Assembly: GCF_016755635.1 (NCBI RefSeq)
Contig: NZ_CP051500.1
Location: 930,001-994,000, forward strand
Source of the DNA: Helicobacter pylori
GTDB taxonomy: Bacteria > Campylobacterota > Campylobacteria > Campylobacterales > Helicobacteraceae
Length of the DNA: 64,000 nt
Direction: 5' to 3'
Part shown: positions 7,773 through 16,549 of the stretch, piece by piece
Numbering within the stretch: the stretch's first letter is position 1
How the letters are laid out: each line of letters opens with the position of its first letter
Position numbers and translations under genes: made by a program
Notes under the pieces: generated by a model
What the model was told of the DNA's origin: nothing
Database searches by the model: none
What the model saw: the letters and a program-made list of their open reading frames with translations, nothing else

Positions 7773-8294
7773 ATGGAAAATGGATTTGACCCTCTCATTT
7801 ATAAACGCTATCTAAAAAAGAAAGAAACCTTTTTGCTTTTTAAAAAAATCGCTCAGGTGTCTGCGTTTAAAAATCTAAAGCTCCAGCTCAAGCGAAGAGA
7901 AGTGATCAATCGTTATGTCGCTGGGATTTTAGGGGATTTAAAGAAAGGGTTTAGATACGCTAAAATTGAACACCAAATCCTAAAAATCTATTTCACGCAC
8001 CCTAGCTATTTGAAAGCCTTTAAGATAGAGAAAGATCATTACACCAACAACCTAAAAGCCCATTTCAAAGAAACGCAAAAGATTCTAAAAGCCTTGAATT
8101 ACCCTTTTGATTTTAAGGCCATCCAAGCGAGCGTGAAAAAAAGGGCTTATGAAAAACCGGTTGCAAAAAAAGAAAACCCCCCTAAAAGCGTGAATGTCAA
8201 TTGCTGGGGTTTGAGCGATTTCACTAAAAAGCAATTTCTAAAGCTCAAACGCGCTTGTAACGATAATACGCCGCGCACGCCCCCTCAGAGCTGA
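7773..8294 (+). CDS. Small basic protein of unknown function (HP0897-like)
   Basis: A 173-aa lysine-rich soluble protein that I do not recognise functionally. Residues about 65-90 (KIEHQILKIYFTHPSYLKAF) vaguely recall the DUF721/DciA replication-factor fold, but this is weak. The C-terminal third is Pro/Lys-rich and likely disordered. I chose ATG 7773 because a perfect TATAAT (7761-7766) ends 6 nt before it, predicting a leaderless transcript; no ribosome site is visible. The frame is open upstream, but through a tRNA gene. Its 3' end overlaps the convergent hypD by 50 bp. Confidence 0.7.
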   Translation: MENGFDPLIYKRYLKKKETFLLFKKIAQVSAFKNLKLQLKRREVINRYVAGILGDLKKGFRYAKIEHQILKIYFTHPSYLKAFKIEKDHYTNNLKAHFKETQKILKALNYPFDFKAIQASVKKRAYEKPVAKKENPPKSVNVNCWGLSDFTKKQFLKLKRACNDNTPRTPPQS

Positions 8295-9357
8295 CCATGC
8301 AACTGCCGATCGGGTTTTGTGGGGTGCAAGTTTTAGCAAATAGCGGGCAGTCTAGGGGTTTAGCGATGCCTTTTAAAATCTCCCCACACTTGCATGCCTT
8401 GTTTTCTTTGGAGGTTTTGTGGCTTAAGTGTTCTTTAAAGACTTTTTCAGCGTCATAAGAAGCGAAGGTGTCTTTGAGTTTTAGAGCGGAGCGTTTGATA
8501 TTCCCCAAACCTCTCCATTCAAAATTTTCCCTAACTTCCATGCATGCATTGACTAACTCTTGCGCTTTCACATTCCCCTCATAGCTAACCGCTCTTTTAT
8601 ACTGGATTTCTAGCTTGGCTTCTTTTTTTAAGGCTTGTTTGATGAGCATCAGCACGCTTTCTAATATATCCACCGGCTCAAAACCGCTCACAACAATAGG
8701 GAGTTTGAAGCGATCAATTAATGGAGCATAGATTTGAGCGCCGCTTATCACGCTCACATGGCTAGGGGCTAAAAGGGCGTTGATCTGGCATGCTGGATCT
8801 TTTAAAATCGCGCTCACGCTAGGAGGCACTAAAATGTGGTTGATGTGGAAAAAAAGGTTGTGGATTTTTTCTTTTTTGGCACTCAATAAAACGCTAGCGC
8901 TCATGGGCGTTGTGGTTTCAAAACCGATCGCAATATAAATGACTTTCTTATGCGGGTTTTCTTTAGCGATTTCTAAAGCTTGCATGGGCGAATACAAAAA
9001 GCGCGCATCTAGCCCCTTTTCTCTGGCTTGTATCAAGCTCCCATAGCTCCCTGGGACTTTCATCATATCCCCTAAGCTTAAGATGATGCTGTCTTTAATT
9101 GCAGCGAGTTCATAAGCTTCATCAAGGCGCGCTCTTGGCATCACGCACACCGGGCAGCCCGGCCCATGCACAAACTCTAAATTTTTAGGCATCAAATCTA
9201 AAAGCCCGTATTTCATGAGAGAATGCGTATGCCCTCCGCACACTTCCATGATGACTAATTTTTTTTCAAGTTTGGAAGCGAGTTTTTTGATTGCATTAGA
9301 GAGTGCTAAAATAATTCGCTTGTCTCTAAAGGGCGAAATGAGATGATCAACGCTCAT
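8245..9357 (-). CDS. hypD: [NiFe]-hydrogenase maturation protein HypD
   Basis: HypD carries a [4Fe-4S] cluster and, with HypC, builds the Fe(CN)2CO part of the hydrogenase active site in the cytosol. The 370-aa protein has the family motifs MEVCGGHTHSLMKYG (about 37-52), GPGCPVCV (about 66-73), the central GFETTTP loop and the C-terminal cysteine set (CKCGEILKG, then CPLFAKTCTPQNPIGSCMVSSEGAC). Length is typical. It is the last gene of hypB-hypC-hypD and converges with the 7773-8294 gene, overlapping it by 50 bp. Confidence 0.96.
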   Translation of the reverse strand: MSVDHLISPFRDKRIILALSNAIKKLASKLEKKLVIMEVCGGHTHSLMKYGLLDLMPKNLEFVHGPGCPVCVMPRARLDEAYELAAIKDSIILSLGDMMKVPGSYGSLIQAREKGLDARFLYSPMQALEIAKENPHKKVIYIAIGFETTTPMSASVLLSAKKEKIHNLFFHINHILVPPSVSAILKDPACQINALLAPSHVSVISGAQIYAPLIDRFKLPIVVSGFEPVDILESVLMLIKQALKKEAKLEIQYKRAVSYEGNVKAQELVNACMEVRENFEWRGLGNIKRSALKLKDTFASYDAEKVFKEHLSHKTSKENKACKCGEILKGIAKPLDCPLFAKTCTPQNPIGSCMVSSEGACAAYYRYKRV

Positions 9358-9362
9358 TGTTT

Positions 9363-9596
9363 TTATTGCGTTTCGTTCATTTTGGCGATCATTTCTTGAT
9401 AAAGCGCAATGGATTCTAGGGCTTCTTTTTCATCAATCTTGCTCATCACATAGCCGATGTGCAACAACACGTAATCGCCCACTTTAACGGACTCGCCCAT
9501 TAAATCCAAGCTCGCCTCTCTTTGAACGCCCAAAGTCTCCAAAATAGCCACATTATCGTTAATGGCTATGACTTTAGAGGGGATCGCTAAACACAT
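9363..9596 (-). CDS. hypC: Hydrogenase maturation chaperone HypC
   Basis: Small chaperone (77 aa) that escorts the iron precursor and the hydrogenase large subunit. It begins MCLAIPSKV; the invariant Cys2 next to the start binds the HypD partner and the iron. Length and the OB-like fold pattern (VGDYVLLHIGYVMSKIDEKEA) fit the family. Its ATG at 9596 coincides with the last base of the hypB stop, so the genes are coupled; hypD follows 5 nt downstream. Confidence 0.96.
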   Translation of the reverse strand: MCLAIPSKVIAINDNVAILETLGVQREASLDLMGESVKVGDYVLLHIGYVMSKIDEKEALESIALYQEMIAKMNETQ

Positions 9597-10324
9597 TAAA
9601 ACGAATGCGTGGATTGGTAATTTTCACGCTTTTTTTCTAAAAGGAAATTTTTAAAATCTTCCAAGCTTTTAGGGTCTTTGGAGCTCATTAAAAAAATAGG
9701 CGCTTCAGGCTTTAATTTTTGCATGTCTTCTTTGACTTGAGAAACCCTAAAATTAAACACTTCAATCATATCCGCTTTACTGATAATGACCGCATCCGCA
9801 CACATGAACATCGTAGGGTATTTTAGCACCTTATCATCGCCCTCTGGGACAGAGAGTAAAACGATATTCATCGCCGCCCCTAGATTATAGCTTGAAGGGC
9901 AAACCAAATTCCCCACGTTTTCAATGATTAAAAAATCGCTTTTTTCTAACGCTCCCTCATCTTTTAATAAATCAAACGCCCCCTCAATCATGCTCGCTTC
10001 CAAATGGCACGCTTCGCCGGTGGTGATCTGATGTGCACTCACGCCTTTTTTACGCAATCTGTCCGCATCTCTATTGGTTTGCAAATCGCCCTCTACCACA
10101 CAAAACTTGAAGTCTTTAAAATCCGCTAGATTTTCTAGCATCGTGGTTTTACCGCTGCCAGGAGAACTCATGAAGTTTAACACATACAGCCCTTCTTTCA
10201 GGTAGCGCTCTTTCATTTCAGCGGCTTTAATGTCGTTCTTGCTCAAAATCTTTTCCACGATTTTGACATCTTTTTTACTCAAATTAGGGTTATTTTGTAA
10301 AGATTCTTTTCGTTGTTCGCTCAT
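9596..10324 (-). CDS. hypB: Hydrogenase/urease nickel maturation GTPase HypB
   Basis: SIMIBI-class GTPase (242 aa) that delivers nickel to [NiFe]-hydrogenase and, in H. pylori, also supports urease maturation. Visible are the P-loop MSSPGSGKTT (about 52-61), an Asp switch in VEGDLQTNRDADR, the metal-binding Cys-His pair in TTGEACHLEA (about 100-110), the G3-like ENVGNLVCP and the SKAD guanine-specificity motif. Unlike many HypB proteins it has no N-terminal polyhistidine stretch. It is first in the hypBCD unit; ATG 10324 is preceded by AAAGGAACAAGC. Confidence 0.96.
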   Translation of the reverse strand: MSEQRKESLQNNPNLSKKDVKIVEKILSKNDIKAAEMKERYLKEGLYVLNFMSSPGSGKTTMLENLADFKDFKFCVVEGDLQTNRDADRLRKKGVSAHQITTGEACHLEASMIEGAFDLLKDEGALEKSDFLIIENVGNLVCPSSYNLGAAMNIVLLSVPEGDDKVLKYPTMFMCADAVIISKADMIEVFNFRVSQVKEDMQKLKPEAPIFLMSSKDPKSLEDFKNFLLEKKRENYQSTHSF

Positions 10325-10435
10325 GCTTGTTCCTTTCTTTTAAAATTTTCGTATCGTAGCGCGCTTAATTAAACGACTATGATTTAAGCGGCTTTTTTTA
10401 TCTTTTTGGCTCATTTTTTAGATCAAAAACATGCT

Positions 10436-10564
10436 TTACCCTAACCCCTTATCGTCGCTGTCGTCTTTATTTTTTAAAACTAACCTAATAATCCTCCAAA
10501 TGATGATTAATAAAATGATGGTTAAAAGCAAATACCAAGTATTCATAAAAACAACTTTCATCAT
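10436..10564 (-). CDS. 42-aa single-span membrane protein between hypB and the cupin gene
   Basis: A short open frame from the ATG at 10564 to TAA at 10438-10436. The product has a short N-terminus (MMKVVFMNTW), one strongly hydrophobic helix (YLLLTIILLIIIW), a basic stop-transfer stretch (RIIRLVLKNK) and an acidic tail (DDSDDKGLG), the layout of a small inner-membrane protein. AAGGAAAATCAA precedes the start and its stop is 112 nt before hypB. It is collinear with the cupin gene 10 nt upstream. Function unknown. Confidence 0.6.
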   Translation of the reverse strand: MMKVVFMNTWYLLLTIILLIIIWRIIRLVLKNKDDSDDKGLG

Positions 10565-10574
10565 TTGATTTTCC

Positions 10575-10874
10575 TTATTTTTTACTCAAAGACAATCTTA
10601 TAACGCTATTTTCTAAAGCGTCCAGACGATGCAAAACTTGGGCTTCTAGGCTGATTAACGCTCCCTTTGGCATTTCTATTTTTTCATCTCCCACTTCAAA
10701 AACGATTTTGCCCTCTAAAACCTGCACGCTAATCGCTCCCGGGGCCTTGTGTTTGTCCATGACAGCTCCTTTGGGCATGCAAATACGCATTTCCTTATTG
10801 GAAGAATTTTCACTCAACGCTTCAATGTGGAGCTTTTCAAAACAAACTCCCTCTAAAAAATTAACCACTTCCAT
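10575..10874 (-). CDS. Small single-domain cupin (HP0902-like)
   Basis: A 99-aa all-beta cupin. The conserved cupin stretch appears as DKHKAPGAISVQVLEGKIVFEVGDEKIEMPKGALI (about residues 40-75), with a second-motif His in QVLHRLDALE. It keeps fewer metal-binding histidines than classical cupins, so catalytic activity is doubtful. The H. pylori orthologue HP0902 is described as a thermostable dimeric cupin that can bind lipopolysaccharide. I chose ATG 10874 with AGGAG 7 nt upstream; a TTG one codon earlier is possible. It lies 10 nt upstream of the 42-aa membrane protein gene. Confidence 0.8.
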   Translation of the reverse strand: MEVVNFLEGVCFEKLHIEALSENSSNKEMRICMPKGAVMDKHKAPGAISVQVLEGKIVFEVGDEKIEMPKGALISLEAQVLHRLDALENSVIRLSLSKK

Positions 10875-10971
10875 CAAAAACTCCTAGTGTGATATTTTCT
10901 TAATTTAGAACTTAATTTAAGAAAGCTAATTTTTTACCCAAAAATTTCTTATAGATTTCTTAAACAATTCT

Positions 10972-12172
10972 TTATTTTGTTTTTTCCAAAACCTTTTTGG
11001 TTTGTAAAGCGATTTCTAGCTCTTCATCAGTGGGGATTCGTAAAACTTGGACTTTAGTGTTAGGCTGGCTCAAATTCACTAACCCACTGCCCGGCTCGTT
11101 ATTAATGGTTTTATTCAAAACAATACCTAAATTTTCTAAGCCTTCACACACACTTTCTCTTAAAGCCGAGTAGTTTTCCCCTAATCCCCCTGTAAAGATG
11201 ATCGCATCTACTTTTTTTAAGACCACCATGTAAGCTCCGATATACTTTTTAATGCGATAAGCGCACATTTCAAAAGCGAGTTTGGCTTCTTTATCGCCTT
11301 TTTCTTTTCTGGCTTCTATGTTTCTCATTATCCCCACAAATGCCTTTCAAGCCGCTTTCATGGTTTAACATTTTCATCACTTCTTCTAAGCTCTTATCAG
11401 CGCATTGCACGATGTATTCCACCACAGTGGGGTCAATATCCCCACACCTTGTGCCCATAATCAAGCCTTCTAGTGGGGTTAGCCCCATAGAAGTATCCAC
11501 GCTTTTACCCTTTTGAATGGCGGCTGCACTTGAGCCGTTCCCTAAATGCAAACTGATAGCGTTAAATGCCTCATAAGCGATATTCAAAAATTTTGCCGCT
11601 TCTTTAGCCACATAATGGTGTGAAGTCCCATGGAAACCATAGCGCCGGATTTGATACTTTTCATACAATTCATAAGGTAACGCATACATGTAAGCGTAAC
11701 TGGGCATAGTGGCATGGAATGCGGTGTCAAAAACAGCGATTTGAGGGATATGGGGGTGCGCTTTTTGAACGAACTCAATACCGGCTAAATTCGCCGGGTT
11801 GTGTAAGGGAGCTAAAATAGAAAGATTGCCAATTTCTCGCATGACTTTTTCATCCACTAACACCGGGGCATGGAATTTATCCCCCCCTTGAACCACACGA
11901 TGCCCTATAGCGTCAATTTGGTTGAAATCTTTGATGATCCCCATTTTCGTTAAATTCTCACGAATCATTAAAAGCCCGCTCGCATGATCTTTAATCACAA
12001 GCTTTTCTTTAAGCTCTTGATCGTTATGGTGCAAATGCGATTTGATTTTCAACTGCCCTATTTCTTCGCCGATTTTTTCGGCTAAACCGCTCGCTAAGGG
12101 CTTGTTTTCTTTCATGTCAAACAACTTAAACTTAATAGACGAACTGCCCAGATTCAAAACTAAAATTTCCAT
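10972..12172 (-). pseudogene. ackA: Acetate kinase AckA, frameshifted
   Basis: AckA converts acetyl phosphate and ADP to acetate and ATP. The N-terminal part starts [19 protein letters not shown] and has the active-site blocks [16 protein letters not shown] and [11 protein letters not shown], but after GLKGICGDN the frame breaks at about 11325-11335. The remaining third ([20 protein letters not shown] to the [14 protein letters not shown] block) continues in the next frame to 10972. Restoring five bases would give 401 codons, the usual length. ATG 12172 has AGGAA close upstream. It is 18 nt downstream of pta, which is also broken. A ribosomal or assembly rescue cannot be excluded, but no slippery homopolymer is at the break. 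Confidence 0.88.
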
Positions 12173-12189
12173 CAATTCCTCCTAGTCAA

Positions 12190-13741
12190 TTAATCTTGCG
12201 CTTGAAGGGCGCTAATCAAAACGGTGTTAATAATATCTTCCACTAAAGCGCCCCTACTCAAATCGTTAATGGGTTTATTCAAACCTTGCAAGATGGGCCC
12301 TATCGCCACGGCTTTAGCGCTCCGTTGCACCGCTTTATAAGCGATGTTTCCGGCGTTTAAATCCGGGAAAATAAAAACGCTAGCTTGCCCGGCCACTTGG
12401 CTGTTAGGCCTTTTTTTCTTGGCTACGCTTTTATCTATGGAAGCGTCAAATTGTAAAGGGCCATCAATTTCTAATTGGGGATCTAATTTTTGCGCGATTG
12501 TTAGGGCTTCGTTGATTTTGTCTATCATTTCGCCTTGAGCGGAATCGCCTGTCGCATAAGAAAGCAAGGCCACTTTAGGCACGATATTGAATTGTTTGGC
12601 GCTCTGCGCGGAAGTGGTAGCGATCTCAGCTAATTCTTTAGGGCTAGGGTTAGGGATAATTGCACAATCCCCAAAAACTAACACTTGAGTGTCCAAACAC
12701 ATTAAAAACACGCTTGAAACCAAGCTCACGCCAGGCTTAGTCTTAATGATTTGTAAAGCGGGTCTAATGGTCTCAGCTGTGATTGACCCCAGAAACCATG
12801 GCATGTGCGTAGCCCAAATGCACGAGCATGGTCGCAAAATAAGTCTTATCCAACACCAATTGCTTAGCTTCTTGCTCACTCAAGCCCTTTGATTTTCGCA
12901 ATTCATACAAATTGTTAGCGAATTCTTCTTTATAATGAGAAGTGTTGGGATCAATGATTTCCACATTTTCTAAATTCAAGTTCAAATTTTTCGCTTGGGA
13001 ATTAATAACTTCTTTATCGCCTAGTAAAATCAATCCTACCGCGCCCATGGCGTTCAAACGATGCGCGGCTTTTAAAATCCTTTCATCTTCGCTCTCTGGT
13101 AAAACCACTTTTTTAATCTGTTTTTTAGCCTTTTTTTCCAAACCCATTTGAAAGGCTAAAGGGGTGGTGATCTTGCTTTTTGTTTGCAACACGCTTTCTA
13201 TCAGATCCGCTTCTAATTCGCATCGTTGCTTGCAAAAAGACGCACTTAAAAAATCCGGTTTTTCAAGCATTTCGCCCGCAAATAACCCTACAGCGAAAGG
13301 GGCTTCTTTGTTGAGAATATGAGAGTGCATGGCTTTCAAATATTCTAAACTCGTTTGCGCAACAGCCACAACAGGAGCGTTTAAATGCTTGGCTAAAGTG
13401 GTGTTTAAATCTAAAAGAGCGTTTAAGAAAAACTTCGGTGCATACCCTAAATTAATGACAAAGTCATGCGTGGTTTGTAATGCATCATAGCGTTTGAGAA
13501 TCGTTTCAAAGAGTAACTCTTCTTGAGCAACGCTCGCAAGCTCTAAAGCCTTTTGTTGGTCTATGGCGCTATGAAACTCTAAAGAATTCAAGCCATCGCG
13601 CTCCAAAAAGCCCTCACACCCCCCATCAATGGGCGAAAACAATGCGATTTTTTGATAGCGCGGCTTTAGCGCTTTCAAAAGGCTCTTGCAAGCAACCCCT
13701 AAAACTTCTGTATCCTCTGGGTAAATCCACAAACCTTGCAT
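12190..13741 (-). pseudogene. pta: Phosphate acetyltransferase Pta, frameshifted
   Basis: Pta interconverts acetyl-CoA and acetyl phosphate. The first 322 codons (start 13741, MQGLWIYPEDTEVLG) include an N-terminal DRTGG/BioD-like region and the beginning of the PTA_PTB domain (KKVVLPESEDERILKAA), ending at TGA 12775-12773 after [10 protein letters not shown]. The rest of the catalytic domain ([18 protein letters not shown], then [13 protein letters not shown], then [10 protein letters not shown]) continues in another frame to 12190. A 2-nt loss at CACA(CA) near 12776-12781 explains the break. The corrected length of about 517 aa fits the family. I recall a pta frameshift also being reported in strain 26695. 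Confidence 0.88.
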
Positions 13742-13896
13742 GCCAAACTCCGTAAATTATCGTTTTTCGTTTAATTGTAGCAAAATTTAATTAAACCCAA
13801 ACGAAACCATGATTTTGTAAAATGCTTTTGGCATTTTTTACCACACATAAAATAGCTTAACGCTAGTCAAGCGGTAGCTGATTAAAAAACAGAGTT

Positions 13897-13914
13897 AGGG
13901 AACTCTTTTTGCTT
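13897..13914 (+). promoter_or_regulatory. Sigma54 (RpoN) -24/-12 promoter of fliK-flgD-flgE2
   Basis: The sequence TAGGGAACTCTTTTTGCTT has GG at 13899-13900 and GC at 13911-13912 with exactly ten bases between, matching the -24/-12 consensus. Transcription would start near 13924, 35 nt before the fliK ATG. RpoN controls hook and middle flagellar genes in H. pylori, so the position fits. Confidence 0.75.
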
Positions 13915-13958
13915 AACTCCCACCATGTAAAATAAAAGAGTTGTTTTAAAGGATAATC

Positions 13959-15503
13959 ATGCCATCTCCTATTAATCCCATTCACACCAACGCAAGCGCC
14001 AACGCTTTAAATAGCGGAGCGAAAAACGAAGTTAAAGACACCAAAAACGCCCCTAAAGGCGCATCAAAGGATTTCAGTAAGATCTTAAACCAAAAGATCT
14101 CTAAAGACAAAACCACCCCTAAAGAAAATCCTTTAAAAGCCACGCCCAAAGACACTAAAGAGGACGCTAAAGAGCTTGAAAAAACCCCCACCCCACACCA
14201 CCAACATGCTCAAAATCTCACTAAAGACCAACAAGCCCCTACCCTAAAAGATTGGCTCAACCACAAAAAAACAACAGCCCCACATGAGACTCAACATGAA
14301 ACCCATGAGGCTAATGAAACTAACCCCAAAACCCCTAACGAAACTTTAAACAAGAATGAAAAAAAGTCTAATGGAGTTACTTCTAACGCTCATCAAACAA
14401 ACTTGCCTAATAAAAACCCACTAACCCCCACTAACCACGCTAATAACGCTATCAAAACCCCCACAGCCCCAACCCATAACGCTAAAGATCCAAAAACCCT
14501 TAAAGACATCCAAACGCTCAGCCAAAAACATGACTTAAACGCTAGCAACATTCAAGCAACAACAACTCCAGAAAATAAAACCCCCTTAAATGCAAGCGAT
14601 CATCTTGCTTTAAAAACAACGCAAACGCCCACTAACCACACCCTTGCAAAGAACGACGCTAAAAACACCGCCAACCTTTCTAGCGTTTTGCAATCCTTAG
14701 AAAAAAAAGAATCGCGCAATAAAGAGCACGCAACCCCCCCTAGTAACGAAAAAAAAACGCCCCCTTTAAGGGAAGCTTTACCAATGAACGCCATTAAAAG
14801 GGATAAAACGCTTTCTAAAAAAAAGCCAGAAAAAACCCCTACTAAAACCCAAACTACAGCCCCAAGCCCAGAAAATGCCCCTAAAATCCCTCTTAAAACG
14901 CCCCCTTTAATGCCTTTAATAGGAGCTAACCCCCCTAATGATAACGCTCCAACGCTATTAGAAAAAGAAGAAAAAACTAAAGAAGTGAGCGAAAATAAAG
15001 AAAAAACTAAAGAATCCACTAACAGCGCTCAAAGCGCACAAAACGCCCAAGCTAGCGATAAGGCAAGCGAGAATAAAAACGCTGCCCCTAAAGAGACGAT
15101 CAAGCATTTCACCCAACAATTAAAGCAAGAAATCCAAGAATACAAACCCCCCATGAGCAGGATCTCTATGGATCTATTCCCTAAGGAATTGGGCAAGGTT
15201 GAAGTGATTATTCAAAAAGTGGGTAAAAACCTTAAAGTGAGCGTGATTTCTCACAACAACAGCTTGCAAACCTTTTTGGATAACCAACAGGATCTTAAAA
15301 ACAGCCTGAACGCTTTAGGCTTTGAAGGGGTGGATTTGAGCTTTTCACAAGATTCTTCCAAAGAGCAACCTAAAGAGCAACTAAGAGAGCTATTCAAAGA
15401 GCAGGAATCAACCCCCCTAAAAGAAAACGCCTTAAAAAGCTACCAAGAGAATACGGACCATGAAAACAAAGAAACGAGCATGCAAATCACTCTTTATGCG
15501 TGA
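13959..15503 (+). CDS. fliK: Flagellar hook-length control protein FliK
   Basis: Secreted ruler that measures hook length and switches export specificity through FlhB. The 514-aa product has a long low-complexity region (about 1-375) rich in Lys, Thr, Asn, Pro and Ala that is likely disordered, and a C-terminal Flg_hook domain (about 395-470) recognisable by ISMDLFPKELGKVEVIIQK, LKVSVISHNNSLQTFL and LKNSLNALGFEGVDLSFS. ATG 13959 follows AAAGGATAATC. It heads the hook unit with flgD (50 nt downstream) and flgE2, behind a sigma54-type promoter. Confidence 0.9.
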   Translation: MPSPINPIHTNASANALNSGAKNEVKDTKNAPKGASKDFSKILNQKISKDKTTPKENPLKATPKDTKEDAKELEKTPTPHHQHAQNLTKDQQAPTLKDWLNHKKTTAPHETQHETHEANETNPKTPNETLNKNEKKSNGVTSNAHQTNLPNKNPLTPTNHANNAIKTPTAPTHNAKDPKTLKDIQTLSQKHDLNASNIQATTTPENKTPLNASDHLALKTTQTPTNHTLAKNDAKNTANLSSVLQSLEKKESRNKEHATPPSNEKKTPPLREALPMNAIKRDKTLSKKKPEKTPTKTQTTAPSPENAPKIPLKTPPLMPLIGANPPNDNAPTLLEKEEKTKEVSENKEKTKESTNSAQSAQNAQASDKASENKNAAPKETIKHFTQQLKQEIQEYKPPMSRISMDLFPKELGKVEVIIQKVGKNLKVSVISHNNSLQTFLDNQQDLKNSLNALGFEGVDLSFSQDSSKEQPKEQLRELFKEQESTPLKENALKSYQENTDHENKETSMQITLYA

Positions 15504-15521
15504 TTTTAAGCAAGTTTGCTC

Positions 15522-15527
15522 TATAAT
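15522..15527 (+). promoter_or_regulatory. Internal -10 box upstream of flgD
   Basis: A perfect TATAAT sits in the 50-nt fliK-flgD gap, 26 nt before the flgD ATG, and could drive flgD-flgE2 by the housekeeping sigma factor independently of the sigma54 promoter. The ribosome site is AAGGAAGAG. Confidence 0.5.
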
Positions 15528-15553
15528 AAGACATCTTTAATAAGGAAGAGATC

Positions 15554-16549
15554 ATGGCCATTGATTTAGCAGAAGTTACAGGAGCTAAAGCCGCACAAGA
15601 AAGGAAAAAAGAGCAGCCCACCATCGCTAACGGGTTGGATAAAAACGCTTTCATGAAACTCTTTTTAGAGCAATTGAAAAATCAAGACCCCACCGCTCCT
15701 ATGGAAACGGATAAAATCATCACCCAAACCGCGCAACTCACGCAAGTGGAAATGCAAGAAGAAAACAAAAAGACCATGCAAGAAGTCGCTAGTGCCATGA
15801 AATCCAATAAAGAAACTAACGAATCTTTAAAAGACTTTCAAGGCGCTTTAAAAGACACCATGGAAAACCTTAACAAGGGCATGGACGATAGCCTGAAGGC
15901 TAATAACGCTTTAAGGGAAGTAAGTGCGCTTAACTCTGTGAGCATGATAGGCAAAATCGCTGAAACCGATGTGAGCGGGGCGAATTTTGATGGCAATAAC
16001 AAGCTTTCTTTTTCGCTCTTTTTTGATGAAAAAATTGACGCTTCTAAAGGAGTGCCAGCGATTCAAATCTTAAATGAAAACAATGAATTAGTCAAAACGA
16101 TTCCTTTAAAAGATTATAACGGGCAAAAGGGGTATATCAATTTTGAATGGGACGGCACAAACGAAAAGGGCGAAAAAGTCCCTAAAGGCAATTACAAAAT
16201 CAAGGCTGAATACAATTTAGACTCTCACAGCAAGCAGTATTTGCAAACTCGTATTGGTAGGGGCGAAGTGGAAAGCGTGGTTTTTGATAAAGGCAAGCCC
16301 ATGCTAAGAATGGGCGAAATGATTTTACCCATAGACAGCGCGATAGAGTTTTATAAGCCGGATCAAAAGCCGCTTGATCAAAAACCGCTTGATCAAAAAC
16401 CGCTTGATCAAAAACCGCTTGAACAAAAACCGCTTGAACAAAAACCGCTTGAACAAAAACCGCTTGAACAAAAACCGCTTGAACAAAAACCGCTTGATCA
16501 AAAGCCACTTGATCAAAAGCCTCAAACCCTCCCTAAAGAGACAGCATGA
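15554..16549 (+). CDS. flgD: Flagellar hook assembly cap protein FlgD
   Basis: FlgD caps the growing hook and guides polymerisation of hook protein. The 331-aa product has the N-terminal FlgD motif NAFMKLFLEQLKNQDPTAPM (about 30-49), a coiled linker, and FlgD Ig/Tudor-like domains (IQILNENNELVKTIPLKDY, then FEWDGTNEKGEKVPKGNYKI, about 172-216). The C-terminal tail from residue 270 is made of ten DQKPL/EQKPL pentapeptides plus one DQKPQ, an unusual extension. Its last four bases overlap the flgE2 ATG (ATGA), coupling the two. Confidence 0.92.
   Translation: MAIDLAEVTGAKAAQERKKEQPTIANGLDKNAFMKLFLEQLKNQDPTAPMETDKIITQTAQLTQVEMQEENKKTMQEVASAMKSNKETNESLKDFQGALKDTMENLNKGMDDSLKANNALREVSALNSVSMIGKIAETDVSGANFDGNNKLSFSLFFDEKIDASKGVPAIQILNENNELVKTIPLKDYNGQKGYINFEWDGTNEKGEKVPKGNYKIKAEYNLDSHSKQYLQTRIGRGEVESVVFDKGKPMLRMGEMILPIDSAIEFYKPDQKPLDQKPLDQKPLDQKPLEQKPLEQKPLEQKPLEQKPLEQKPLDQKPLDQKPQTLPKETA
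16361..16525 (+). repeat. 15-bp tandem repeat in flgD (pentapeptide D/EQKPL)
   Basis: Eleven units of 15 bp: GATCAAAARCCGCTT four times, GAACAAAAACCGCTT five times, then GATC-type units again. The unit is a multiple of three, so copy-number change varies protein length without shifting frame. The D and E variants form blocks, suggesting local expansion of single units. Confidence 0.95.

Noticed and set aside
13982..15019. Long minus-strand open frames opposite fliK
   Set aside because: They are antisense shadows caused by the biased codon use of fliK; no ribosome site and no recognisable protein.
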